This document shows positions 47,451 to 57,599 of a stretch of 64,000 nt of DNA, in pieces. The notes under the pieces were generated by a model that made no database searches, was not told the DNA's origin, and saw only the letters and a program-made list of their open reading frames with translations. The translations under genes were made by a program, and so were the position numbers. The stretch is from Liolophura sinensis (Eukaryota; Mollusca; Polyplacophora; Chitonida; Chitonidae): contig NC_088298.1 in the NCBI RefSeq assembly GCF_032854445.1, positions 16,885,976 to 16,949,975 on the forward strand. The letters are read 5' to 3'. Each line of letters opens with the position of its first letter. Positions within the stretch are counted from its first letter, which is position 1.

Positions 47451-48387
47451 CCGTCGTTTTGGGTTTTTTTTTTGTTTTTTTTTTGGCAATCGTACCTGAG
47501 TGTCCGTACATGGTCACACAACATGACGCGGAAGTCAAAGCTGGAACCATACACGACCCATCCCCAATCTCGTCTATACCTGCAAATTAAAGAGAAAACG
47601 CTTTGATAACTGTACCTATTCCATTATATGTACGTGTGCCCGCCCTGTTACCAAATGTGCCACGAAACTGTAGATTGAATAAAACATTCAATTAAGAACA
47701 AATGAAATTTAAGGTTAAAACATCTCTGGACAAACTGTAAAAAAGGATCATTGCTATACGTGTATTTTAAAGGTGGAGAAAATGTAAAAATTACATGAAT
47801 TTCAGAATTGCGAAAAGTTAGCTGTAAATGTGGTCTACAGTATTTTTTTCAATTTTTCTTTGAGGAGAAAATACACTTGAAAATAATTTTTGTACGGTGG
47901 CTGGGACTAATATAATATATATCACATTAGCCCCAGCATATGGGTATTTTGGATCACTTTTTAATGGTATATATCGTGTTAATAATGGTAATAATGTAAT
48001 AATGTCATAAATGATAATGTAACACGTCTCATAAATGTATTTGGTCTTTTCGGCTAATAAATGTGTTCAACCTGGATTTTGACAATATTTATATTTTAAA
48101 TATATTCATAAATATTATCACAATTCAGATTAAATATATATGTTTGGATATACACAACAACAAATTAACATTCAAATGTATTTTTTATCAGACATGCATC
48201 GCATACATATTTAGAACATTATATGTGCAACGACAATAAACACTAAAAGATGCTCCCAAATACCCACCGTACAAAAATATTTCCAGATACCCTTTTTCCC
48301 AGAATTTTGTAAATAATTTGATGCTCTTTCATTTGATTTGGCATCATTTTTATTTTTTTCTCCTCTGATATATGTTTAGTTTTAATT

Positions 48388-48600
48388 TGTTTATTTATTT
48401 ATTTATTTATTTATTTATTTTATTTATTTAGTTGTTGTACGCCAAACTCAAGAATATTTCACTTATATGACTACCAGCATTATATGGTAGTATCGCAGTG
48501 CTCAAAATTATAATTTCAATTCGCTCATTATTTATTTTTTCTTTCTTTATTTATTTATTTATTTATTTTTGACGTCGTGCTCACGGATATTTCACTTATC
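48388..48600 (-). mobile_element. Two eroded SINE-1 3' ends
   Basis: At 48388-48491 (TTTA)n leads into gttgtacgccaaactcaaga, atatttcacttatatgac, ccagcattatatggtag. At 48541-48600 a second (TTTA)n leads into gacgtcgtgctcacggatat, ttcactta. Both are antisense and diverged. Confidence 0.6.
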
Positions 48601-49422
48601 GTTCCCTTATGTTAGCATACATGAGGAAATCACATGCAGTGCTTTCCCGTCGCTCTTCGCGAGGCTTTTGTGAGACTTATTTGTTTGAGGCCGCAGCTGA
48701 ATGACCCAGAGTTGCAGTCCAGGCTGCGAGCTTATAGGTCAGGGGACAGTCTCGGCTGAGGCGAGAATAACGTTGTTGAATGAAGTAAAGCGCGTACCTT
48801 CGGCTCCTATAATAACTGTTTAAAGTTACATATTCATGTGTAAGTCTATATAGTCTTCAACATATGAAAATCTTTTAAAGGAGGGGAACATAGAAGTGAT
48901 GCGTATGACAGGTCGTATGAGAAAGTATTCGCAAATATCGTCAGCATAGTTAAGTTTAAAATCCAGCACAGTTAAGAACGGAGTAGTCTATTTTGTAATA
49001 AAGTTCATTTATCAACATAATACTCAATTCGCATTGAAGAGCCAGACAGGAGGGCCCGTCTATTTTTCTTTCATTTTATTTTATTTATTTCATTTTGTTC
49101 CTTTAAGCCATTCTGAAGACTTCTTCACTGATATATATACAGGTCGAGGCAATCTTCGTAGATGAAGGAACAGATGTACCCAGAGTAAACCCGTGAACAA
49201 GCGAAGAAGGAAAATTTAGAAAATTTTGTGCCCGGGAATGGGATTGAATTCACGACAAATGTGATCTGTGCATGGCGCATGCTTTATACGAATGGTAACA
49301 CTCTGATAAGTATTTCATTTGCAATTAACTATGCTGAATTAAACAAAACTAAACAAAAAAAAAAACAGACAAAAAAACAACAAATAAAGTGCGCCTGAAG
49401 TCAAAGTATACCACAAAATTAC

Positions 49423-49531
49423 CTTTCAGGTTTGCCTCAAACAGGTTCGCGAGCTGTGCATAACGCAGGTCTTGTGTGGAGACTACCGAAGCGAAGAGTA
49501 CTAAAGCCAGGAGCCCTGTGATCCACGCCAT
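49423..49531 (-). CDS. Secreted cysteine-rich protein (DUF4773-like), exon 1 with signal peptide
   Basis: First exon of a proposed 172-residue protein. The ATG at 49531 starts MAWITGLLALVLFASVVSTQ, a textbook signal peptide (short polar start, hydrophobic core, small residues before a likely cut near STQ), followed by DLRYAQLANLFEANLK. It ends in phase 1 at AAAG|GTAATT. An upstream in-frame TTG adds nothing plausible, so the ATG is chosen. Exon 2 completes a Val codon. The mature product would carry nine cysteines and be secreted. Its role is unknown; DUF4773 proteins have no established function that I know of. The introns (about 4.5, 2.8 and 1.8 kb) are filled with SINEs and minisatellites. 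Confidence 0.75.
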
Positions 49532-49570
49532 ACTAGTCAATTCTACAACTTATACTACTATCAGAGCAAA

Positions 49571-49580
49571 TACTTTTATG
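49571..49580 (-). promoter_or_regulatory. Candidate TATA element for the secreted-protein gene
   Basis: On the - strand CATAAAAGTA lies 40-50 bp upstream of the ATG at 49531, which leaves room for a start site about 30 bp downstream and a very short 5' UTR. A second candidate, CTATAAATATA (about 49640-49650), lies further upstream. Neither has been tested. Confidence 0.35.
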
Positions 49581-49928
49581 CAGTAAACTGCCCTTGTATC
49601 CACAACCTGTTGCAGTGACGTTCTAGGCATTTATGCGCAGTATATTTATAGCCTAGTACATATAAGCTTTATACTTACACTGCAAAAAAAAATTCCGGTT
49701 ACACTATTAAGTTACATGAAAATTGGTTTCAGGTGAATATAAAATCGACCACATTCCTAACCATATTTCTTTTTCGTTATTTTTCAGGCCCTCGGGTGAT
49801 TAAAGGTTACGACATTTATAACCTGGTTTCACAGGTTCATGCTGTCCGTACATATACCTTATCATGTGCAGGGTAGTAAAACTAGAACCCACGGCTCAAA
49901 CAATTACTTCACGTAAAGCATGATGATC

Positions 49929-50019
49929 AGGGTCCCGTTTCACAAAGAGCACGTAGCGCTGCGCTCACGTAACTGCCATGGCGACGTAACGTTACGTTCG
50001 CTTTGTGAAACAAGGCCCT
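49929..50019. mobile_element. 91-bp MITE-like element with terminal inverted repeats
   Basis: The left end AGGGTCCCGTTTCACAAAG pairs with the right end CTTTGTGAAACAAGGCCCT at 17 of 19 positions. The interior is itself nearly palindromic (cacgtagcgc, tgccatggcga, acgtaacgttacgt). The size and structure fit a non-autonomous DNA transposon; similar TTTCACAAAG-ended elements are, as I recall, common in marine invertebrates. The target-site duplication is unclear. Confidence 0.75.
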
Positions 50020-50055
50020 GCTCCTTAAAACAGAAAAAAATATATAGACTTTTAA

Positions 50056-50262
50056 TTTGTACGACTATACGAGTATATAAATTGGTAGGCCGTGGCTTTG
50101 TTCGACTATACGACTAAATATATTGATAGGCCGTGGCTTTGTACAAATATACGACTATATATATTGGTAGGCCGTGGCTTGTACGACTGTACGACTCTAT
50201 GTATTGGTAAGGCGTGGCTTTGTACAACTATACGGACTGTATATATATTGCAGACCGTGGCT
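50056..50262. repeat. ~48-bp minisatellite, about 4.5 copies
   Basis: The unit contains attggtaggccgtggctttg, then tacgactatacgactatata. It directly follows the MITE-like element after a ~37-bp spacer. The open frames in this array are artefacts of the repeat. Confidence 0.88.
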
Positions 50263-50911
50263 AGAACGGATATAAACGAAAGTATTTTTTCAGTGTACAT
50301 GAATTATTTCCGAATACAATACATGTGACCATTTACCCATTGTTTTACTCCCTGGATCCGGTTGTTAATGCAGCCAAATTGTGGATATAAACTATGATAT
50401 AATTACACATGTCTTACAATATCAAGAGTTGAAAAACAATGCAGCGATAATTAGACCCATGCAGGGTTTCCAGTGTTACAAAAATGGTACTTTACGCGGA
50501 AGTATGGACTTCTGGTATACGATACACGGTCACTCGGTCACATTTAACATAGATCAGTGTATAAACGCAATAGATACACACGATGGCCGTGATTCTAGTG
50601 TATTTCTCGTAACATAAAAATCGGCGCTCTATTTAAGCTGAAATATTATATTAACTTGTAACAGTTTATGGCAAAGGTGGGAAAGTGCATAATTTTAGAT
50701 TTTACCACTTAGTGAAGTGTTAGAGAAGTAAAACTTTAGGCTAGGCATACCCGTCTTCGGAGAGATCACCCCCATCTTCTAATCACACGTAAATAAATAA
50801 ATAAACAAATAAATAAATAAAGCAGCATATCAAGATGATAGGTACTTATAATTTCGTAGGCCTAGTACTGAATCTAAATATTATTGCAGATTGTTAACTG
50901 TTATGTCATGA

Positions 50912-51113
50912 GACCAACTGTCATGTTATATACCCAACTGTCATGTTATATACCCAACTGTTATGTTATATACCCAACTGTTATGTTATATACCCAAACG
51001 ATTATGTTATATAATATATATGTTATATGACCAACTGTTATGTACATACCCAACTGTCATGTTATATACCCAACTGTTTTATTATATGACCAACCGTTAT
51101 GTTATATATTTAT
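50912..51113. repeat. 20-bp minisatellite, left arm
   Basis: Copies of caactgttatgttatatacc, with tgacc and tcatg variants. The array is continued at 51373 after a SINE-1 insertion. Confidence 0.93.
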
Positions 51114-51372
51114 TCATTTTATTTATTGATTTGATTGGTGTTTACGCTGTACTCAAGACTATTTCACTTCCTCGACGGCGGCCAGCATTATGATGGATGG
51201 AAACCTGGCAGAGCCCGGGGGAAACCCACACCCATCCGCAGGTTGCTGGCCGACCTTCCCACGGCCGGAGAGGAAGCCAGCATGAGCTGGACTCACAGCG
51301 ACCGCGTTGGTGAGAGACTGCTGGGTAATCACACTACGCTATCGTGCTAACCAACTGAGCCACGAAGGCCCC
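51114..51372 (-). mobile_element. SINE-1 inserted in a minisatellite
   Basis: Antisense, near full length: (TTTA)-rich tail, gattggtgtttacgctgtac, gcggccagcattatgatgga, cgcaggttgctggccgacct, cgctatcgtgctaacc, ctgagccacgaaggcccc. It is bounded on both sides by ttatgttatata, which may be the target-site duplication but is also part of the host repeat unit. Confidence 0.9.
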
Positions 51373-51683
51373 TTATGTTATATACCCAATTGTTATGTTA
51401 TATGACCAACTGTTATATTATATACCCAACTGTTATGTTATACACCCAAATGCCATGTTATATGACCAGCTGTTATGTATATACCCAATTGTTATGTTAT
51501 ATACCCAGTTGTTATGTTATGTACCCAACTGTCATGTTGTATGACAAACTGTTATGTTATATACCCAACTGTTATGTTATATACCCAACCGTCATGTTGT
51601 ATGACAAACTGTTATGTTATATTCCCAACTGTTATGTTATATATCCAACTGTTATATTTCCAACTGTTATGTTATACACTCAG
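51373..51683. repeat. 20-bp minisatellite, right arm
   Basis: About 15 copies of the same 20-bp unit as 50912-51113. Higher-order pairing is visible: a three-unit block with gtcatgttgtatgacaaact occurs twice (near 51531 and 51591). Confidence 0.93.
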
Positions 51684-52387
51684 TTAAAATCAATGTACTA
51701 GAGTTTTGTTTAGTTTTTAAAGAACATTCGCTATTTTCTCCAGGTTGACTGCACAACCCTGAAATGCACGTTACGACGGAAATAAAATAGGAGCTTGCAT
51801 ATGTCCTTTACTGTGTGCCCTGCGTAACGTCAGTCAGCTTTGAGCTCAAGCTATATTTTGATTTTGTTATATAGTATTATATGAGTTTTTGCTGGGAATT
51901 ATGTCGTTTTGTTGATGTCGTCAATTTTACTATAGAAATGAGAAGGAGCGATGGGATGCAGGTTGGGTGAAGTAGGGTGAGGTAATCCAGTCTACCTGCA
52001 TGTTTAGCAGCCTTGGAGCTCTTCTGTGAAAAGAGGAGCGATTAGTAGTCAACCTTACGATTTTGTAATACTGCGAGATGTTTTCAAAAGAAAATAGGGT
52101 TACATGTAAACAAAAACTATGCCGGGAATCGCCTAAGTTTCACAGAAAACAGCGTAAAATGAATCACCTTTAAAATGTCAGACTCGAGGTTTTTGACATC
52201 GGAAGGGAGAATTGTTCCAGTACTGAGCCGAGATGACATACCAAAGTATTGTGCCTTACACAAGTGTGTTCATAGGTCGGTCTTGTTTTCATTTCCTATT
52301 TTCATTTTCACATTTTAGATTGTTCAGTATTTATACTTCTTTGAACAGCTGTTTATTATTACTTTTTGTCTGGAGGCAAAAGGGTAG

Positions 52388-52448
52388 CTCAGCTAGCTGA
52401 ACACTCCAAACGACCTACGTAATCGTAGGTAGTCTCCAGCTAGCTGAG
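52388..52448. other. Two-stem inverted repeat (hairpin)
   Basis: A perfect outer 12-bp pair, CTCAGCTAGCTG (52388-52399) and CAGCTAGCTGAG (52437-52448), encloses a perfect inner 6-bp stem CCTACG-TAAT-CGTAGG (52414-52429). The left arm resembles a tRNA box A (tagctcagctagctgaac). It could be a small foldback element or a transcribed hairpin; there is no evidence for either. Confidence 0.7.
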
Positions 52449-52799
52449 ATAGGCAAAGACAATTGTTACGTCAGGGCAGGGTTTATGATTTGTCATGTTT
52501 GTTTGTCCTTGATCCGCTTCTCAGAAGTTTATTATGGAAACGAGATTCTTGAATGAATTGACCTCACTCTATCACGGCAACAAACCAGTTCTTACTACAG
52601 CCAGGAAAAAAAAAGAAACAAGATATTTTTGAGGTTGTAATTATTGAGTAGTTAGCGAATTTGTACCGTCCTCCCTCCAGATGAAGCATACAGTTAGAGA
52701 ATTTTTCGTGTGTATGTGTATATACATGTACTAGGTGTTCACAACCAATAAAAACAGTCATTAATGTAGGAAGTCACTGGCAAATGTTTAATTCAATTT

Positions 52800-52945
52800 C
52801 TTGATTTATTTGATTGGTGTTTTACACCATACTCAAGAATATTTCTCTTGTATGAGAGTGGCCAGCATTATGGTGGGATTGAGGAAACCGGTCATAGCCC
52901 GGAGGAAACACATGAAAATCTGCAGGTTCATGGCAGACCCTCTTT
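52800..52945 (-). mobile_element. 5'-truncated SINE-1
   Basis: Antisense: tttatttgattggtgtttta, caccatactcaagaatattt, ggccagcattatggtgggat, tagcccggaggaaacacatg, ctgcaggttcatggcagacc. The head is absent. Confidence 0.85.
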
Positions 52946-53018
52946 GATTCAAGGGTAGGGCCTAATGACTGGATGAAAAACCCTGCGAAGTGAAGATAAA
53001 ATTGAATGAGAGGCTTCA

Positions 53019-53174
53019 AAGGCAGTTATAAATGCTGATCGCAGGAAAGCTATCTCCTAAATTAAGTCAAACTCAGTGGATTCTTTGCTGTCAATACATG
53101 CTTCTTTCCAAATCCGTTGAGTTTGGTTTGATTTACGAGATAGATCCCCTGCAATCAGCATTGATATCTGCCTT
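53019..53174. mobile_element. Foldback element with ~62-bp imperfect arms
   Basis: The left arm (53019-53082: ggcagttataaatgctgatc, gcaggaaagctatctcctaa, attaagtcaaactcagtgga) is the imperfect reverse complement of the right arm (53111-53174: aatccgttgagtttggtttg, atttacgagatagatcccct, gcaatcagcattgatatctg). Around 80% of positions pair, with a ~28-bp loop. It could be a MITE or a hairpin RNA source; no second copy is seen in this window. Confidence 0.75.
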
Positions 53175-54853
53175 GGTATCTTCTCCTTGAACTGGTTTTT
53201 CTATAATCCACGTTTTGTATCTGATCATTAGGGCATACCTGATTCAAGACCATCACAAGGCATGAAATGTGCAACTACAACAACCAAGTGTCAAAAATGT
53301 ATTGATTGCAATAAGACCTGTTCCTAATGAAGGATATTTTGCATGCGATTTCTTCAAACAAGGCCAAATATAGCATTATAAGGTTGTGTCCTGGAAATGT
53401 CACCTTATTAGTGGGATTTTTCCTAACTGTTAGCATTCAAATACATTGTACAACTACTGCTGACTGTAGCGAAAGAAGACGTATCCCTTTTATTTGAAGA
53501 AATCGTGCAAAATAACCCTCTTTGGGATTATGTCACATTACGTCATTTCGCATTGTAACTCTTGTGTCTGCTTGACATGAGTCAGAGTTACCTTACTTGT
53601 TTGGAGCTTTGTCAGACAACAGCCGAAAGACATCATAGACAGGTCATGTAGGCCTGTCTGTATTGAACGCACAAGTGAAGCTATTATTAACACACTGTAT
53701 CCTGCCCTTTCCCTTATCCCATGCCATATTTCAAACAGGTTCAGATAGAATTTATAAGAGGATTAACCCTAGCAAAATACTAACTCAGCTGTTTTTGTTT
53801 CAGTTAAAAAAGAGTTCTCAATAATTTATTAAACTAGGTTATTGAACTGCTAAGCAAAAGGGTTCTCTGGCTATCTACAAAGTTAGCAAACCTTTTTACT
53901 CATAAAGCAGCAGTGCCTACCTATATATGTACTTGAATAACAATATAATTTATAACTTTTCATGACAAGTTGTTATGTTAACTATCAAAACCATTGATAC
54001 CCTAACATCTTCAACGTTTCATCATAAGAAATCATCATACAAATTCCTCATACGAAAGAGCAACTTTCAGTGCAGTTTATGCACATTTATTTTGATTTTG
54101 GAAACAAAGCTACCTTGGTTTGGGTTGGCTAATTTCAGGGCTTCAAAAAAGGAATCATAATTATATCAGTCTGTAGAGAATAATGCCTTCAGAAAATACT
54201 TGAATGAGCACCTTGCAAACATGGTTGAAGGTTGAAGTCATGTCCATGTAGGAAGAGGGCACTGCTGTTTTTCATTTATGAGTCATAACAGTTGTTTCCT
54301 TTTGTAGAGGGCTGGCGAACTCTATTTATGTTAAGAAGAAGTTTGCTGGAAATTGTTTTATGACTCATGCGCAAGCCATGAGTTAATGTAGTTAAAAATA
54401 TCCTTTACAGGCTCCAAGATTACATGAATTTACGATTAGTTAATTATTTAATGTGTGTTTTACTTGTCGTGCTTGTGGCCAATACAAACCTGTTTCCGAT
54501 CACTTTATGCCTTCTTCACTTGCCCCCGGGCATTGCCCAAATCACCTGGCGTGCATAATTCATAATATACATGTATACTGTGAAACTTGCAAGAGATGTG
54601 CAATCTGTTAATATACATACATTGTGCAGAGAGGAACATTATAGTTACTGCAAGTGACACATTTTGATTGATTCATTCCATCCTGTAAGGGCCACTTAAG
54701 AGTTTATTGTGAAAGCTGAGTAAGTTTAATGATTAGAAAATTTACGTGTAAGCACACAAAAGTATCGCTTTCAGGTCTTTATGTGCATTTCTGTAAGTCA
54801 GTATTGCTGCTGAACCATATTTTTATAATTATTTTCGTGCTTTCACTTCACAG

Positions 54854-55815
54854 ACGCAGACTGGAAAGATTTCGCCCATGCAGCAAGAGAATGTGTGGTG
54901 CAGTCAGGTGACAGGAAGTCTTTGATAAAGGAGATAGAGAAAATGTGGACCAATGACCAAAACCCAAACTTTGTCCTCCCTTGTCTGTCAGTACGAAGTG
55001 GCCTTGACCTTTACTTGAAGGTCAAGCAGTTTCCTGCTGGGTCAGAGGTCATTATGTCAGCCATAAACATTCCCGACATGGTTCAGATCGTACGACACCA
55101 TGGACTGCGCATTTTGTCCCTGGATATTGACCTGGAAACAACGTCGCCTAAAATTGAGCTCTTGGAAAGTTTAATATCAAAGAAAACAGTTGCCATTCTT
55201 TTGGCGCACATTTATGGGAAACTGTTTGACATGGAGCCTTTTGTGTGTGTCGCTAAGAGACATGGTCTCTGCATTATTGAAGATTGTGCTGAAGGCTTTG
55301 CGGGTTTGCAGTACTTGGGACACCCGAAGAGCGACATATCACTATTCAGTTTTGGCGTTATAAAATTTTACACAGCGTTTGGAGGAGCCATATTGAAAAT
55401 TCGCAGCGAAGATATATTCTCAAAAATGCACCAGCAGCAAAACCGACAAAGTGTGCAATCAAACAGAGCTTTTCTACAAAAGGTCATAAAGTATTCCTTC
55501 ATTTATGTTCTCTTAAACTGTCCACGTTTTATTAAACCAGGAATGTATCTGACTAGGGCAGTGGGCTTGGATCACCAGCAATTAGTTGTGAAAATGTTGC
55601 GAGGATTTCCAGAAGATCTAATCAGCCGAATTCAGTACCGTCCGTCTACTCCTCTTTTACACATGATGTGCAAACGTGTGCAAGGGTTTTCTGAAGCAGA
55701 TTTTAACCTGAGCAGAATGAAAGGAGAATACGTGAGTCAGAGACTGCCAGAAAACATCACCATCGTCGGGGTCAAAGCAGAGGTGAACAACTATTGGCTG
55801 TACCCCATTATTGTG
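54854..55815 (+). CDS. DegT/DnrJ/EryC1/StrS aminotransferase-like protein, internal exon
   Basis: A large exon between acceptor ctttcacttcacag and donor ATTGTG|GTGAGT. The frame is entered with two bases of a split codon and reads ADWKDFAHAARECVVQSGDR at its start. It shows the fold-type I PLP enzyme landmarks of the DegT family: a strand-loop CLSVRSGLDLYL, EVIMSAINIPDMVQIVRHHG, IYGKLFDMEPFVCVAKRHGL, IIEDCAEGFAG (PLP-ring Asp, codon at 55282) and FSFGVIKFYTAFGGAI with the Schiff-base Lys (AAA at 55363). Family members transfer an amino group to keto-sugars or act as sugar dehydratases. The substrate here is unknown, and the segment after the lysine is diverged from bacterial enzymes. The N-terminus is missing; earlier exons must lie upstream. 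Confidence 0.9.
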
Positions 55816-56490
55816 GTGAGTGCAATGTGCACATATGTTTACTTGTTGTTAGGGTTTTATTTTGTGAAACACCCTCAAAGTCAGTTGGTGATGGTGTTGA
55901 AGTATTCATGGTGCCGCCTCAATGAATTACCATTACAAGACATCCGTAATGAAGTGTGTGTCTGAGATATATGTAACTTGAGTGATTCTGCTTTTCAAAA
56001 ATGGGTTGGGCTAGTTTGGAAATTAGTTTTTTATTTGTTTTTAGTGACTGCCATGTTCATAACCTTGAAGATTAATGCTGAAAAAATTTTAGGAAGAAGA
56101 CAAATAGAGGAATAAATCAGTATGGCTTTCATAACTTCTAAAAATTTAGCAAGAAATTGAAGAAAAAAAAAGACAAAACTACCATTCTTCTTGAGGCCAG
56201 TAAAAACTTTTGAGCAGGTATGGATTTGTTGGGTTGTTTCTGGTTGGAATACACAAGATGCTCATATTTTTAAGGATGGCCGTGTATGTTCACAGTGATG
56301 AGTACACATGCACTGACTTGGCATTCCACTGGGGCATCATCATGATATGACCTACATGATATTGAAAGCAATGTTCATATCATTCCCATCAATTCTAGCC
56401 CATGTCTCACAACTTAGCATAGGTCAGTGGTTTACTCCAGGCATTCTGGTTTTCTTCTCCCATAAACCAGCCCCCATCATATAATTGAAA

Positions 56491-56848
56491 AGAGACTGCT
56501 TCGTTGGCCAAGTGGTTAGAGTTTCCGACTTGAAGTCGGGAGACCTGGGTTCAAACCCGGGTGGGGTCATACCCAAGACTTTAAAAATGGTACTTGTTGC
56601 TGCCTTGCTTGGCGCTCAGGAAACAGGCCTGGTTGGCCTGGTGTCAGTATATTGTAACTGGGTAGGGTGTCATGTCTGGTGTCTTTCGCATGAAATTACA
56701 GTGGCAACAGCACTTTGGCGGCATGTATTCGCCCTACCATAAGAAGACACAGTATATTTACTCGCACCTGATGACTCCTCGTCATCATATGACTGAAAAA
56801 TTGTTATGAACGACATTAAACCCCAAGCATACACACAGCATATGTGCA
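56491..56848 (+). mobile_element. Full-length SINE-3 in an intron
   Basis: tRNA-Ser-like head: ttggccaagtggttagag (box A), tccgacttgaagtcgggaga (anticodon arm with a TGA-type loop), gggttcaaacccggg (box B). Body: tacttgttgctgccttgctt, ggtgtcagtatattgtaact, ggcggcatgtattcgccct. Tail: ttattatgactgaaaaatt-like, cgacattaaaccccaagc and a short (ACAC)n. It lies in the same orientation as the host gene, inside the intron between the two aminotransferase exons. Confidence 0.9.
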
Positions 56849-57061
56849 GACATGTACATATAATTGAAAAAAAGGACATTTTTGAGTATAGTGTAATAGG
56901 CAAGAAGCAGGTAAATGTATCAATCATTGTATTAATGTGTTGTTAATTCAATAGAAATATAAAAAATAATGATAGTATTTCAATCAATAAACCAGTCGCT
57001 TATTCTTCCAACAGGCTTTTCCATCATACACTACATGTATGTCTGTTCTTGTATCTGGCAG

Positions 57062-57412
57062 AATAACCCTGACAGCTTTGTGCGGACCCTTAACTCGCTT
57101 GGAGTGGACGCTTACCGAGGCGCAACGCAGCTCAACATCATCGAGCCTGACAACGGCAATGATGACTTGTACATGAAATACCTGACCTCGCCCAATGTCA
57201 TGCACCACTATCCTCACGAGGCAAAGTACCTCATTGACCATGTCGTTTACCTGCCCATTAACAAAACCGTGCCTTTCTGCGAACTTGATCGTATTTGTGC
57301 AGCTGTCCAGAAAGCTATGATGCTAGAGGGGAAAGATGGGACAAAAATCAGTGTGAAGTTACAAGGGAAAGATGGGGCAAAGATCAACCTGAAGCTACAG
57401 TCGAAGCTTTGA
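57062..57412 (+). CDS. DegT/DnrJ/EryC1/StrS aminotransferase-like protein, last exon
   Basis: Begins after acceptor cttgtatctggcag in phase 0, matching the donor at 55815, and reads NNPDSFVRTLNSLGVDAYRG, then ATQLNIIEPDNGNDDLYMKY and YLIDHVVYLPINKTVPFCEL. It ends with RICAAVQKAMML, the usual C-terminal helix of the fold. After this helix come two tandem 12-residue units (GKDGTKISVKLQ and GKDGAKINLKLQ) and SKL-TGA. The final SKL would be a classical type 1 peroxisomal targeting signal if accessible, but it lies in repeat-derived sequence, so this is only a hint. The window contains 436 codons of this protein in two exons. Confidence 0.9.
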   Translation, partial: NNPDSFVRTLNSLGVDAYRGATQLNIIEPDNGNDDLYMKYLTSPNVMHHYPHEAKYLIDHVVYLPINKTVPFCELDRICAAVQKAMMLEGKDGTKISVKLQGKDGAKINLKLQSKL

Positions 57413-57560
57413 ACTGGTATGATTTCAGTACCTCTGTCTAACTTGATTTTTATGCTGAAAGCTATGAAGTTGGAGTCGAAAGATGGGCAAACAGCAACGT
57501 GAAGTTACACTCAAAAGGTGGGGCAAAAATCAACATGAAGTTACAGTCGAAAGGTCTGGC
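57311..57560 (+). repeat. Tandem duplication spanning the aminotransferase stop codon
   Basis: Two exact-length 36-bp units (57329-57364 and 57365-57400) are coding. A second, non-coding pair follows at about 57475-57546 (tcgaaagatgggcaaacagc, ttacactcaaaaggtggggc). The flanking phrase aaagctatga precedes both pairs (57311 and 57459), so a segment of about 150 bp was duplicated and the stop codon lies between the copies. Confidence 0.85.
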
Positions 57561-57599
57561 AGTAGAAAGTGCTTGTTTCGTTGTGTTTAGATGGCGGGC

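Noticed and set aside
56491-56575. A functional tRNA-Ser gene
   Set aside because: Box A and box B are good, but the sequence continues into a SINE body with further copies, and the acceptor stem does not close.
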